Positions 23,664 to 32,323 of a stretch of 36,269 bases of DNA are shown here, in pieces. Positions within the stretch are counted from its first letter, which is position 1, and each line of letters begins with the position of its first letter. A model generated the notes under the pieces. It ran no database searches and was not told where the DNA came from. It saw nothing but the letters and a program-made list of their open reading frames with translations. Source of the DNA: an uncultured Oscillospiraceae bacterium (GTDB lineage Bacteria > Bacillota > Clostridia > Oscillospirales > Acutalibacteraceae); contig UQLR01000022.1 of the NCBI GenBank assembly GCA_900541975.1, positions 1-36,269 on the forward strand, in the 5' to 3' direction. Position numbers and translations under genes: made by a program.

Positions 23664-26393
23664 TTATTCTGTCCGCAGCGCCGTTACAGGGTCTTTTGCC
23701 GCTGCCTTTCTGGACGGGATTAAACCGCCAAGCAGCGTTAACGCCATACTTAGCAGAATCAGGATTACAGCGCCCACAACCGGGAGCGAAGCGTTAACCG
23801 ATGCAGAGCCGGTTACCGCATGAATAATTGCATTTCCAGGAACCAGCAACAACAAGGTGATACCAACGCCGATCAACCCGGCGCAAAGGCCGATGATAAA
23901 GGTTTCTGCATTAAACACCTGAGAAATATTTCGTTTAGAGGCACCAATTGCGCGCAGAATTCCAATTTCCTTTGTACGCTCCAGAACAGAAATGTAGGTA
24001 ATAATACCGATCATAATAGAAGACACGACCAGAGAAACGGCCACAAAGGCAATAAGCACATAGGTAATGACATTTACAATTGTGGTAACAGAGGACATCA
24101 ACAGCGCTACATAATCTGTATACGCGATCCGATCTGCTTCTGCGGCAGAAGCGTTGTAATCGGTAATGCATTGTGCAATAGAGTCTTTGGCTTCAAACGT
24201 GTCGGCATAAATGTTAATGGATGAGGGCGCGTCCAGACTGACAACGCCGAAGGCTTCCATATTATCGTCGTAGCTTCCCGGAGAAATATAGGTATTGTAG
24301 ATAGAAAGCAGCACCTCATCTTCGGGGTTTTCCAGATATAAATCCAGCGTAGAGGCCAACTCTGTTTCGCTCACCGCAAGCATTTCAGAAAGCATGTCTG
24401 GCTCATCTGCGTAAACCGTCTGTAAAATCTCTTTGCAGAGCTTTGCCTTATCAGAAACGCCTAAATTGGCAAGGTAGGTTTTTGTGTCTGCAATTTTATC
24501 GGCCTCGTCTTCCGGTTCAAACACCATGCCATTGAGAACATTAACCGCTTTATCAGCCTTTTGCGCTTTGACGACGCTGCTTTCATTTGTATAATGAATT
24601 AAATAGTCTGTAAGTGCTTTTGTATAACCAAATGTCGATTGAACAGTTGCGTTTGCGGCGTCCTCTTTAGGCCGGATTACGCCAGTAATTTTCAGTTCAA
24701 CGGCGCTTTCAAGCAGGTTTTTCAGTTCTGCCTCGTCTTCAGTAATCTGGTCAAACGTGCCGTTTTGGTTTGCAGTATAAGTGTCGCATGCAGGGATCAT
24801 GTAAAAACTTTTTCCGCAAATGTCTTCATAACTCCATTTTTGTGTTTCAACTTCAATCTTTTCCCCGCTTTCTATTTTTTTCATAAGCTCTTTGTATGCA
24901 GAAGACGGCAAAACGCCAATTTCATAAAGCGTAGTTGCAGGGATTTCGTTGTTCTCATCCAATATGAGAACAACATCATTGTATTGCGCCGGCCAGGATC
25001 CGTACAGAACATCATAGCTGTCGGTCACGGCGCTGCTGATTCCGCTGCCTCCGCTCCCCGGCATGAGCTCCCCAAAATGGCCGGAGGTTCTTTGCTGCAC
25101 GCCAGGCGTTTGACCCATATTTCCCATAGTATTGAAGGAAGTGTTTTCAGCGCTTTCCAGCGTGCTCCCGTCGGTATTTACAAGCTCGCCTTCGGGGTCA
25201 TACGTATAAACATAAAACTTTGTATCATAAGAGTAAACGATTCCGTTTTCTCCTATATACGACTGAATTGCGCTGTCTGGATCATCCAGATATCTTTTAA
25301 ATCTGGTAAGATTGTTTTCTGTAATGCTTGTTGCAATGCTGGATGTCATTTCCAGACTTTTCCCATTGGAATAAACACCGTCAAGTTTATGGTCTGCCGC
25401 TTCTTTATAGTTTTCCACATTGTTCATTCCGGTTTCCATAATGCTGCTCAGATCAATAGATTGTGCCTGAATTGTAATCGGATACGACGTCATAGTACTT
25501 TTTTGAATGTCTGCAATATATGCATTTACGCCGTTTGACAGAGCCAGTATCAAGGCAATCCCAATAATTCCAATAGACCCGGCAAACGAGGTCAGAATTG
25601 TCCGGCCCGTTTTTGTCCACAGATTTTGAAAGGAAAGCGACAGTGCCGTAAAAAACGACATGGAAGCCCTACCCATATTTGCATGTTTTGGCGGCGCAAG
25701 CTTTGTACTGTCCACCTCAAAAGGGTTGGAATCGTCCGTAACTTTTCCGTCCCGGAGCTTTACAACACGGGTTGCGTATTGTTCAGCAAGCTCTGGGTTG
25801 TGCGTAACCATTACCACAAGGCGGTTTTTTGCTACCTCTTTAAGCAGCTCCATCACCTGGATGCTGGTTTCACTGTCCAAAGCGCCGGTTGGCTCGTCGG
25901 CCAGCAGGATGTCTGGATCATTGACAAGCGCGCGGGCAATCGCTACACGCTGCATCTGTCCGCCGGACATCTGGTTGGGCCGCTTATGGATCTGATCGCC
26001 AAGCCCGACCTGCTCCAAAGCATGTTTTGCCCTTTTCTTGCGCGCTGCTCTGGAAACGCCTGAAATTGTCAGTGCAAGCTCTACATTTGACAGAATCGTT
26101 TGATGCGGTATTAAATTATAACTTTGAAAGACAAAACCAATTGTATGGTTACGGTAAGAATCCCAATCCCGATCTTTATAGTCTTTGGTTGAAATACCAT
26201 TGATTACCAGATTCCCACTGTCGTAGCGGTCAAGCCCGCCAATAATATTGAGCAGCGTTGTTTTACCAGACCCGCTTGGGCCAAGGACGGCGACAAACTC
26301 ATTATCTCGAAGGTTTAAAGTAACTTCGTCAAGCGCGTCCTGTACCAGGGTCCCTGTTTTATACTTTTTGCTGATTTTTTGTATTTGCAGCAT
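23664..26393 (-). CDS. ABC transporter, fused ATPase-permease (MacB/FtsX type)
   Basis: The 909-aa protein joins a LolD/MacB-type ATPase to one FtsX-type permease. Walker A GPSGSGKTT is at residues 38-46, Q-loop near Gln90, signature SGGQMQRVAIARAL at 143-156, Walker B DILLADEP at 161-168, and the switch His198. Residues about 250-290 hold the first membrane helix (TILTSFAGSIGIIGIALILAL). A large extracytoplasmic domain of about 440 residues follows, then three C-terminal helices with the FtsX pattern ERTKEIGILRAIGASKRNI. These systems use ATP for mechanical work outside the membrane, often linked to peptide resistance or lipoprotein handling. The substrate here is unknown. The ribosome site is GGAG. 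The nearby DUF4097-like lipoprotein and MerR regulator may be functionally linked. Confidence 0.88.
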   Translation of the reverse strand: MLQIQKISKKYKTGTLVQDALDEVTLNLRDNEFVAVLGPSGSGKTTLLNIIGGLDRYDSGNLVINGISTKDYKDRDWDSYRNHTIGFVFQSYNLIPHQTILSNVELALTISGVSRAARKKRAKHALEQVGLGDQIHKRPNQMSGGQMQRVAIARALVNDPDILLADEPTGALDSETSIQVMELLKEVAKNRLVVMVTHNPELAEQYATRVVKLRDGKVTDDSNPFEVDSTKLAPPKHANMGRASMSFFTALSLSFQNLWTKTGRTILTSFAGSIGIIGIALILALSNGVNAYIADIQKSTMTSYPITIQAQSIDLSSIMETGMNNVENYKEAADHKLDGVYSNGKSLEMTSSIATSITENNLTRFKRYLDDPDSAIQSYIGENGIVYSYDTKFYVYTYDPEGELVNTDGSTLESAENTSFNTMGNMGQTPGVQQRTSGHFGELMPGSGGSGISSAVTDSYDVLYGSWPAQYNDVVLILDENNEIPATTLYEIGVLPSSAYKELMKKIESGEKIEVETQKWSYEDICGKSFYMIPACDTYTANQNGTFDQITEDEAELKNLLESAVELKITGVIRPKEDAANATVQSTFGYTKALTDYLIHYTNESSVVKAQKADKAVNVLNGMVFEPEDEADKIADTKTYLANLGVSDKAKLCKEILQTVYADEPDMLSEMLAVSETELASTLDLYLENPEDEVLLSIYNTYISPGSYDDNMEAFGVVSLDAPSSINIYADTFEAKDSIAQCITDYNASAAEADRIAYTDYVALLMSSVTTIVNVITYVLIAFVAVSLVVSSIMIGIITYISVLERTKEIGILRAIGASKRNISQVFNAETFIIGLCAGLIGVGITLLLLVPGNAIIHAVTGSASVNASLPVVGAVILILLSMALTLLGGLIPSRKAAAKDPVTALRTE

Positions 26394-26704
26394 GCTGATA
26401 ACTCCTATTCTGTAGTGTCACAGGAAATATTTTACAATATATCCATTCTTTTTTTGTGAATTATTTATGAATTACCAAATTTTTTTCATTTATACATTGC
26501 TATCGAGGAAAAAGAATTGTGCCATTGAAGAAATATTTTTCATTTGTACAGAACAGGTTTTTAAGGTTTTAAAAATAGAAAAAGACGCGGCGATACTTCC
26601 ATCTTTATAGATACCGCCATATCCTTAAAAAAATGGGCGACCTTAACACACCTTCCGTATTTCAATTTTTTTAAAAACAACGGTTTGATCCAGAAGCAGG
26701 CTGT
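26394..26704. other. Intergenic region between lipoprotein and ABC transporter genes
   Basis: About 311 AT-rich bases without a convincing gene. The part near 26394-26420 holds the ABC gene's GGAG ribosome site. I found no clear terminator hairpin for the lipoprotein gene and no strong -35/-10 pair. If the lipoprotein transcript is not terminated it could continue into the ABC gene. Confidence 0.4.
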
Positions 26705-27370
26705 TTATTCTCTCACAAACTCAATCGCAATATCACCGTTGTTATTTGACACATTTAACGTTTTTGTGCCGTTGTCCTTGTTGGACGGTAAATTACTTTC
26801 GCCCTTTTTGATTTCAGATAAAATAGCGTAATCCTCATAACTTCCTATAACCGTACCGGAGATATTCCCATTTTTCGCAGTTAAAGTAAGTGTATTGCCT
26901 GCGTCCAGCTTATCAAAAGTAATATTTCCTCCGTTATCTGAAACAGATATACTTTCTTTCACTGCTAGCGGAGAAAGAGATATCTTCTCGTTTGTGGTTG
27001 ACAGAACCAGCGTTTCTAAAAGTGCGTTGGGTATCTGTAAAAATATTTTTCGATTTTCAGCAGAGGGCTTACTACCAATGTAGTCTGTCCACTCTTTATT
27101 GCTCACGGCGGTCATAGTCAGTACATTTTCGTCTGAAACAGAAATATCATAATATTCTTTGTTGTTTTCAAAATAGTCCATATGGATTTGATTGTCCTTC
27201 GACAGCGATACTTCAATTTGCCTGTCGCGAACATCAACCCTGACTCCCTTTATTTGTGTTCCGTCTGCCGTATAGTTTTTTTGTGTAAACGGCTCGCTGT
27301 TATTCGAACAACCTGCTAAAAAAGCAATTCCACATACAAAGCACATTAAAAATGAAACAATTTTTTTCAT
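26705..27370 (-). CDS. DUF4097-like surface lipoprotein
   Basis: The 221-aa protein starts with a lipoprotein signal peptide: MKKIVSF, a hydrophobic core, and lipobox FLAGC with Cys21 as the lipidated residue. The mature part is a repetitive beta-strand fold with short turns (VRVDVRDRQIEVSLSKDN, ISVSDNGGNITFDKL, LTAKNGNISGTV, LNVSNNNGDIAIEF), as in DUF4097-type beta-solenoid or adhesin-like proteins. These are often encoded next to regulators and membrane proteins that sense envelope stress. The ATG at 27370 is preceded by GGAGG; the upstream in-frame TTG overlaps the ribosome site. It is divergent from the MerR-family gene, with about 220 bases between the starts. Confidence 0.7.
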   Translation of the reverse strand: MKKIVSFLMCFVCGIAFLAGCSNNSEPFTQKNYTADGTQIKGVRVDVRDRQIEVSLSKDNQIHMDYFENNKEYYDISVSDENVLTMTAVSNKEWTDYIGSKPSAENRKIFLQIPNALLETLVLSTTNEKISLSPLAVKESISVSDNGGNITFDKLDAGNTLTLTAKNGNISGTVIGSYEDYAILSEIKKGESNLPSNKDNGTKTLNVSNNNGDIAIEFVRE

Positions 27371-27512
27371 AAAAATCCATACCTCCAAAATTTTAAAGTA
27401 TTTTTTAAATAAGATTTATCAACAATAATTTTCATTGCTTAAAGCAACGTTGCCAGAGGTTGCGGCACAAAGTACCACATAGTTGCTCCTCTTTGCAGCT
27501 TTTATATAACTA

Positions 27513-27571
27513 TTGCCTTTCACAATGCTCTATGCTAAAATGCAGTATAAACCTTTGTGTTACACAAAGGT
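27513..27571 (+). promoter_or_regulatory. Promoter and palindromic operator of the MerR-family gene
   Basis: TTGCCT (27513-27518), 17-base spacer, TAAAAT (27536-27541). Just after the expected start site is a perfect palindrome ACCTTTGTGT-T-ACACAAAGGT (27551-27571), ending 7 bases before AGGAGG. Dyads with ACCTTTG-type arms are common MerR-family targets. Its place downstream of the -10 suggests autorepression rather than the classical spacer-twisting activation. Confidence 0.65.
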
Positions 27572-27591
27572 CAATAGGAGGACGGCAAAAA

Positions 27592-28374
27592 ATGCAAAAA
27601 TATTTTTCGGTTGGAGAAGCGGCAAGAGCTGTTCATATGACAAGTGAAACTCTGCGTCATTATGACCGGATTGGATTAGTGAAGCCAAGTAAAAAGGACG
27701 AATGGACAAATTACCGCTATTACACAGAACAGGATATGGTTCGCTTGAATACTGTCCGGGCCTTGCAAATAATGGATTTGCCTTTACAAGAAATCAAACA
27801 AGTTTTGGAATATGATGATCTTGAAAAAATCATTGACTTTTTAGTGCGGGCAGAAAAAAAAGCAGATGAAAAAATTGCAGCGCTTCAATACAGCAAGGCA
27901 AAAATTCAATTGGCAAAAGCAGATTTTGAAAAGAAGCTGCAAAAACAGCAAAAGCTCGATGGCAGCTTTATCAAGGATTTTCCTTCCCGCGTAATTCTTC
28001 TTTCAGACACATTGGAAACACCAACGCTTGACAATCTTTGGAATTATCTCAGCCATTTTTATGATAAGCTTTCCCCTTCATTAAAAGAACAGTTTTCTTT
28101 TGAAGATTTAGCAGGTATTTATACTGAAAATGGGTTGTCCAGGCTCTTTGCCGTATGTATTCGTTATACAGGTACAGACGGGTTAAAGGTCTTGCCAAAG
28201 GGAAAATATTTATGTGCCAACTGCACCGAGGAAAATAGGGAAACCACATTAAACGAGCTGATAAAGATCGCAACTGCAGAGTATTGTGCCAACCCCCAAT
28301 TTACAATACAGCTCATTGTTGTATCTGGTATTTTACAATGGAATTATCAAGTGCAAGTATATTTGGGAAGTTAA
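27592..28374 (+). CDS. MerR-family transcriptional regulator with GyrI-like effector domain
   Basis: The 260-aa protein has an N-terminal MerR winged helix (residues 1-70): YFSVGEAARAVHMTSETLRHYDRIGLVKP, quoted in part as SETLRHYDRIGL, then RYYTEQDMVRL and LPLQEIKQVL. A dimerisation coiled coil follows (about 80-125). The C-terminal 130 residues resemble the BmrR/GyrI-type ligand-binding domain, with LPKGKYLC near residue 200. There is no metal-binding cysteine pair of the MerR/CueR kind, so a small-molecule ligand is more likely. ATG at 27592 follows AGGAGG, and the longer frame upstream lies in the promoter. The palindrome in its leader suggests that it regulates itself; it may also control the divergent lipoprotein gene. 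Confidence 0.85.
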   Translation: MQKYFSVGEAARAVHMTSETLRHYDRIGLVKPSKKDEWTNYRYYTEQDMVRLNTVRALQIMDLPLQEIKQVLEYDDLEKIIDFLVRAEKKADEKIAALQYSKAKIQLAKADFEKKLQKQQKLDGSFIKDFPSRVILLSDTLETPTLDNLWNYLSHFYDKLSPSLKEQFSFEDLAGIYTENGLSRLFAVCIRYTGTDGLKVLPKGKYLCANCTEENRETTLNELIKIATAEYCANPQFTIQLIVVSGILQWNYQVQVYLGS

Positions 28375-28450
28375 AGCAACCGATGGATTCCCTCTGATCC
28401 TGTGGAAATACGTGCCCCCCGCTTTCATGTTCAACTGTCTGCAAATGGAG

Positions 28451-28478
28451 AAACGGCATAGCCAAAGCTATGCCGTTT
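28451..28478 (+). terminator. Hairpin terminator after the MerR-family gene
   Basis: AAACGGCATAGC (28451-28462), loop CAAA, GCTATGCCGTTT (28467-28478), followed by CTTG. It is a perfect 12-bp stem with a short T-run, placed in the convergent space between the MerR-family gene and ilvE. Confidence 0.65.
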
Positions 28479-28529
28479 CTTGAAATTGCCTTTACTTTTT
28501 ATTGTGTTGCTCCACCTGTCTGTTCTTAA

Positions 28530-29600
28530 TCAGGAAACCTCTACGGTCCAGTTCATTGTATCTTCCAATTCGCCCCATTGAATCCCTGTCAGCTGGTCAT
28601 ATAGGCGCTGTGAAATTGCGCCTATCTTTCCTTCATTGATAGTCATGACTTTATCGCCCCATTTTAACTCGCCAATTGGTGAAATAACCGCCGCCGTGCC
28701 GGTTCCAAAAGATTCCCTGAGCCGACCTTCGCCGGAAGCCTTTGCAAGTTCATCAATAGAAATACGGCGTTCAGATACTTTATAGCCCCAAGAGCGCAAA
28801 AGCTCAATGGAAGACATGCGCGTAATTCCCGACAAAATAGAACCCTGCACTGCCGGCGTTACAATTTCGTCGTCAATGACAAAGAAAACATTCATTGCGC
28901 CAACTTCCTCTATATATTTCCGCTCTACACCGTCGAGCCATAAAACCTGCGTATAACCAATTTTTTCACTTTCATCCTGCGCTTTTAAGGACGCGGCATA
29001 ATTGCCTGCAGTTTTTGCAAACCCCATACCACCCCTTACGGCGCGCACATAATTGGTTTCCACATAAATTTTTACAGGATTGAGCCCTTCCGGATAATAG
29101 GCGCCTACAGGCGAACAGATGATAACAAACAGCAGGTGCTTTGCAGTATGCACACCCAAAAAAGGATCCACTGCAAAAATAAACGGACGTATGTAAAGAG
29201 ACGTACCCTGCTTTTTCGGAATCCATTCATCCTCAAGCCTGACCAGCGTCTTAATTGCTTCTACGCAAAACGACTCATCCACCGGCGGGATGCAAAGCCT
29301 TTCATTTGAAATATTCAGACGCGCCATATTCTTTTCCGGTCTGAATAAAAGGGTTTTTCCCTGCGCCGTTTTATAGGCCTTCATGCCTTCGAAAACTTCC
29401 TGCCCATAGTGCAGACACATGGCCGCAGGATCCAGCGGAATCGGCGCATATGGAACGATCCTGGGATCATGCCACCCCTGCCCTTCATCATAATTCATTA
29501 AAAACATGTGATCGGTAAAAATTTGGCCAAACCCAAGCTTGCTCTCATCAGCCGGCTTTTCTTTTGGGGTTTTGGTGCGTTCAATTCTAATTGCCTGCAT
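28530..29600 (-). CDS. ilvE: Branched-chain amino acid aminotransferase
   Basis: The 356-aa protein is a class-IV PLP aminotransferase that interconverts Leu, Ile, Val and their 2-oxo acids. Recognisable elements are EVFEGMKAYKT (residues 68-78), the Arg-rich SLYIRPF segment, and the PLP-lysine region ERKYIEEVGAMNVFF with Lys228 as the Schiff-base residue. SILSGITR and the C-terminal FGTGTAAVISPIG phosphate-binding loop follow. Length and motifs fit the longer BCAT-type subfamily. The start is ATG at 29600 behind AGAAGGA; an in-frame ATG 20 codons upstream overlaps the promoter. It is transcribed in the same direction as the pseudouridine synthase gene but has its own promoter. Confidence 0.93.
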   Translation of the reverse strand: MQAIRIERTKTPKEKPADESKLGFGQIFTDHMFLMNYDEGQGWHDPRIVPYAPIPLDPAAMCLHYGQEVFEGMKAYKTAQGKTLLFRPEKNMARLNISNERLCIPPVDESFCVEAIKTLVRLEDEWIPKKQGTSLYIRPFIFAVDPFLGVHTAKHLLFVIICSPVGAYYPEGLNPVKIYVETNYVRAVRGGMGFAKTAGNYAASLKAQDESEKIGYTQVLWLDGVERKYIEEVGAMNVFFVIDDEIVTPAVQGSILSGITRMSSIELLRSWGYKVSERRISIDELAKASGEGRLRESFGTGTAAVISPIGELKWGDKVMTINEGKIGAISQRLYDQLTGIQWGELEDTMNWTVEVS

Positions 29601-29631
29601 GATTTTTCCTTCTCTCTTGTAAATTATCTGT

Positions 29632-29660
29632 ATTTTACCACAAAGAGGCAGTTTTTGCAA
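29632..29660 (-). promoter_or_regulatory. Predicted ilvE promoter
   Basis: On the minus strand: TTGCAA (29655-29660), 17-base spacer, TAAAAT (29632-29637). The leader of about 30 bases leaves no room for a T-box or leader-peptide attenuator. Confidence 0.6.
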
Positions 29661-29687
29661 TATTGATACAGAGGAACTGCAAAAATA

Positions 29688-30599
29688 TCAGCGCAAATTT
29701 TCTTTTTCCTGATTATAAGCGGAAAAAGCTATAAACTGCATATCGCGCGGGACAGGTGATACAAAGCGGTGCATCTGCTGCGTAACGGGGTGAACAAAGG
29801 CCATGCTGTTACAGTGCAGTGCCTGCCGGCCAATATAGGTAAGATTTCCTCCATACAGGCTGTCCCCGGCAAGAGGATGGCCTATGGAAGCCATATGCAC
29901 ACGGATTTGGTGCGTTCGCCCCGTTTCGAGCCGCAATGCCAGCAGCGTATGGTTCTGCTCATGTGCAAGGGCCGTATAGTGCGTTACGGCGTGCCGCCCA
30001 TCCGGGGCTGTTTCGCGCTGGATGGTATGCCCCGGCTTTATACGGATGCAACTGTCTATCGTTGCACTGCCGCATAAAACACCCTGCGCTACGGCCAAAT
30101 AGGTCTTTTCCACCTGCCGTGCCAGCGCATATGCGCAAAAGGCGTCTTTTGCCACCAGAACAAGCCCGCTTGTATCCTTATCCAAACGGTTGAGAAGACG
30201 GATTTTATAGCTTTCACCTTTTTGACGCATATGGGCGCTGCAGGCATTTGCAAGGGTGTCGCTCGTATGACCGCACGAAGTGGGGTGTACAGGCATGCCA
30301 GGTGGCTTATTAAGTAAGAGCAGATGTACGTCTTCGTAAAGAATTTGTAGCGGTAAAGAAACCGGCTCAACTGTATTTTTCTCTAGTGGCAAAGCGAGCG
30401 TAATGACTTGCCCCGCCTCAACTCTGTCGATAGCCCACAGCCTTTCCCCCCTGGAGGTAAGGCCGTTTTCTTTGTTTTTCAACGCAGCCAGCAAGCGTGC
30501 GGAAACATGGCAATGGTTTTTTAAAAAACTTTTAAGCATAACGCCGTCAAAGCTTTCCGGCACTGTAAAAATAATCTTTTTTTCCCGGTTTTGCATCAT
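29688..30599 (-). CDS. RluA-family pseudouridine synthase
   Basis: The 303-aa protein converts specific uridines of rRNA or tRNA to pseudouridine. It has an N-terminal S4-like RNA-binding region (about residues 15-75), LLLLNKPPGMPVHP, and the catalytic RLDKDTSGL with Asp140. It also has the family C-terminal motif GRTHQIRVHMASIGHPLAGD. The substrate site cannot be told from the sequence; the RluD/YjbO-like subfamily is likely. GGAGG precedes two adjacent ATG codons and the first is taken. It starts 10 bases after the DUF1294 gene, so the two are one operon. Confidence 0.92.
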   Translation of the reverse strand: MMQNREKKIIFTVPESFDGVMLKSFLKNHCHVSARLLAALKNKENGLTSRGERLWAIDRVEAGQVITLALPLEKNTVEPVSLPLQILYEDVHLLLLNKPPGMPVHPTSCGHTSDTLANACSAHMRQKGESYKIRLLNRLDKDTSGLVLVAKDAFCAYALARQVEKTYLAVAQGVLCGSATIDSCIRIKPGHTIQRETAPDGRHAVTHYTALAHEQNHTLLALRLETGRTHQIRVHMASIGHPLAGDSLYGGNLTYIGRQALHCNSMAFVHPVTQQMHRFVSPVPRDMQFIAFSAYNQEKENLR

Positions 30600-30609
30600 A
30601 AAGCCTCCA

Positions 30610-30900
30610 TCAGTGCACCACCCGCCATATACTCAAAAGCAAAGCCGTCTGCAGCAGCATAATCAGCGGCAACCCCAGCATAAACTTTAATTTTTTTGTT
30701 TTGTGGCGTATGATAAGCATACAGATATACATGCTCAAACTTCCGCCGAGCAAAGCCGTAAGCAACAGCGTTTTTTCTTTTACGCGCCGCTTACCAATGC
30801 GGGCGTTGCGTTTGTCCAGCACGGTTATTGCCACTGCAAACAAATGAACAGATAACAAATAAAACAATAAAAAGAAAAGATGCCATGGAATTTGTGGCAT
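30610..30900 (-). CDS. DUF1294 small membrane protein
   Basis: The 96-aa protein has an N-terminal hydrophobic helix (residues 6-24), the DUF1294 core LDKRNARIGKRRVKEKTLL, then a second membrane segment with ALLGGSLSMYICMLI, the conserved RHKTKKLKF, and a final membrane helix. Its function is unknown. The ATG at 30900 follows AAAGGCGGG; the longer in-frame extension has no ribosome site. It is co-transcribed with the pseudouridine synthase gene and divergent from the glycosidase gene. Confidence 0.8.
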   Translation of the reverse strand: MPQIPWHLFFLLFYLLSVHLFAVAITVLDKRNARIGKRRVKEKTLLLTALLGGSLSMYICMLIIRHKTKKLKFMLGLPLIMLLQTALLLSIWRVVH

Positions 30901-31035
30901 GGGAAATTGCCCGCCTTTCACATAATTTTCACTTGTCCCCATTATACATAGGGTAGAGCCATTCTTTTTACCAATCACTCATCCCCTGTTGCGGAAAAAT
31001 GGAAAACGGCAGTACGGAAAGGAACGAAAAGATTT

Positions 31036-32319
31036 ATGAAACTGAAAAAAAGTAAATATATGCCGCTTACACTTGCAATTGTTTTACTTGCCTGCGCCGT
31101 TGGCGCTTCGTGTATTTTATTGCACAACACACCTGCACAGCCGGGTAAAACGCTCCAATCCGCCCAGACAGCCAGCGTAGACAACACACTTTTCAGCGAA
31201 AAGGTAACGCCCAGACACGGCGCATATTTGCAGCATGAAGGCGAGATGATGGCCGTGTGGGTTCCGTTTATGTCATTAAGCGTGGAAAACGAAGGAACAA
31301 AGGAAGCCTTTGAAAAAAAGTTTGACGAAATTGTAAAAACATCAAAAGAACACAATATGAATACATTGATCGTACACGTCCGCCCTTACGGCGACGCATT
31401 ATATCCAAGCGAATATTATCCATGGTCGCACATTTTAACAGGCACACAGGGTAAAGACCCGGGGTATGACCCATTGGAATATATGATTGACGCGGCGCAT
31501 GCGGCGGGTTTGGAATTTCACGCCTGGATCAACCCGCTGCGAATTAAGGTAAGCCAAACGCCGCAAAAGCTTTCTGAGGATAATCCACACAACCTTTGGA
31601 AAAACGACGATGACAAAACGAACGACGACTGGACGCTTTCCTGGGCTGGAGATATCTATTTAAACCCGGCAAGCGCCGGTGCACGCGGCTATATTATCGA
31701 CTCTATTGAAGAGATCATACGCAACTATGCCGTAGACGGTATACACTTTGACGACTATTTCTACCCAACCAGCGATGCGGAATATGATAAAACCTCTTAC
31801 CAGGCGTACAGAGAAAGCCTGGATCAAGACGCCACACCGCTTACGCTCACCGCCTGGCGCACCGCCAACATCAGCAGTTTGATTGCCGGTGTATATAACA
31901 GAATCCATGCGTTGACGGATGAGGTTGTATTTGGTGTTTCGCCGCAAGGGAACATAGAAAATGATCTGGGAATGGGCGCCGATGTGTATGACTGGGGCAG
32001 CATACAGGGGTATGTGGATTACCTGTGCCCGCAGATTTATGTAAGTTTCGACCATGCGCTTTTGCCTTATGACCAAACGGCGCAGCAATGGCGCGCGCTT
32101 ACGACCAATCCAAATGTAAAGCTATATATTGGGTTGGCCGTTTATAAAGCGGGCAGTGACGCCGACGAAGGCACCTGGGAAAGCGCCAACGATATTTTAA
32201 AGCAACAAATTGAATATGGCAGGAACCTTGGGGCCGACGGGTTTATGCTTTATGCGTATGACTATCTGGTAAACGACCAGACAAAAGAAGAAATTGAGAA
32301 CGTAATGAAAATAATTTAA
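31036..32319 (+). CDS. Exported GHL10-type glycoside hydrolase-like protein (DUF187)
   Basis: The 427-aa protein has an N-terminal signal or anchor segment (residues 8-28, LTLAIVLLACAVGASCIL) and then a GHL10/DUF187-type barrel. Family patterns include EMMAVWVPFMSL near residue 75, NTLIVHVRPYGDALYPSEYYPW, GLEFHAWINPLRI, and DGIHFDDYFYP near residue 235 with the conserved acidic pair. Later come FGVSPQGN and YLCPQIYVSF. Proteins of this group are predicted to act on cell-wall or envelope polysaccharide, but few have been tested. Cys26 lies in the hydrophobic region but does not form a good lipobox. It ends 4 bases from the convergent mtaB stop, with no terminator between. Confidence 0.85.
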   Translation: MKLKKSKYMPLTLAIVLLACAVGASCILLHNTPAQPGKTLQSAQTASVDNTLFSEKVTPRHGAYLQHEGEMMAVWVPFMSLSVENEGTKEAFEKKFDEIVKTSKEHNMNTLIVHVRPYGDALYPSEYYPWSHILTGTQGKDPGYDPLEYMIDAAHAAGLEFHAWINPLRIKVSQTPQKLSEDNPHNLWKNDDDKTNDDWTLSWAGDIYLNPASAGARGYIIDSIEEIIRNYAVDGIHFDDYFYPTSDAEYDKTSYQAYRESLDQDATPLTLTAWRTANISSLIAGVYNRIHALTDEVVFGVSPQGNIENDLGMGADVYDWGSIQGYVDYLCPQIYVSFDHALLPYDQTAQQWRALTTNPNVKLYIGLAVYKAGSDADEGTWESANDILKQQIEYGRNLGADGFMLYAYDYLVNDQTKEEIENVMKII

Positions 32320-32323
32320 CCGT

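Noticed and set aside
24639..25538. A 299-codon open frame on the plus strand
   Set aside because: It is antisense to the extracytoplasmic domain of the ABC transporter and shows no recognisable domain or start site.
28375..28465. Read-through extension of the MerR-family protein after its TAA
   Set aside because: The next 28 codons are open but show no convincing domain continuation, and the 260-aa length already covers the effector domain.
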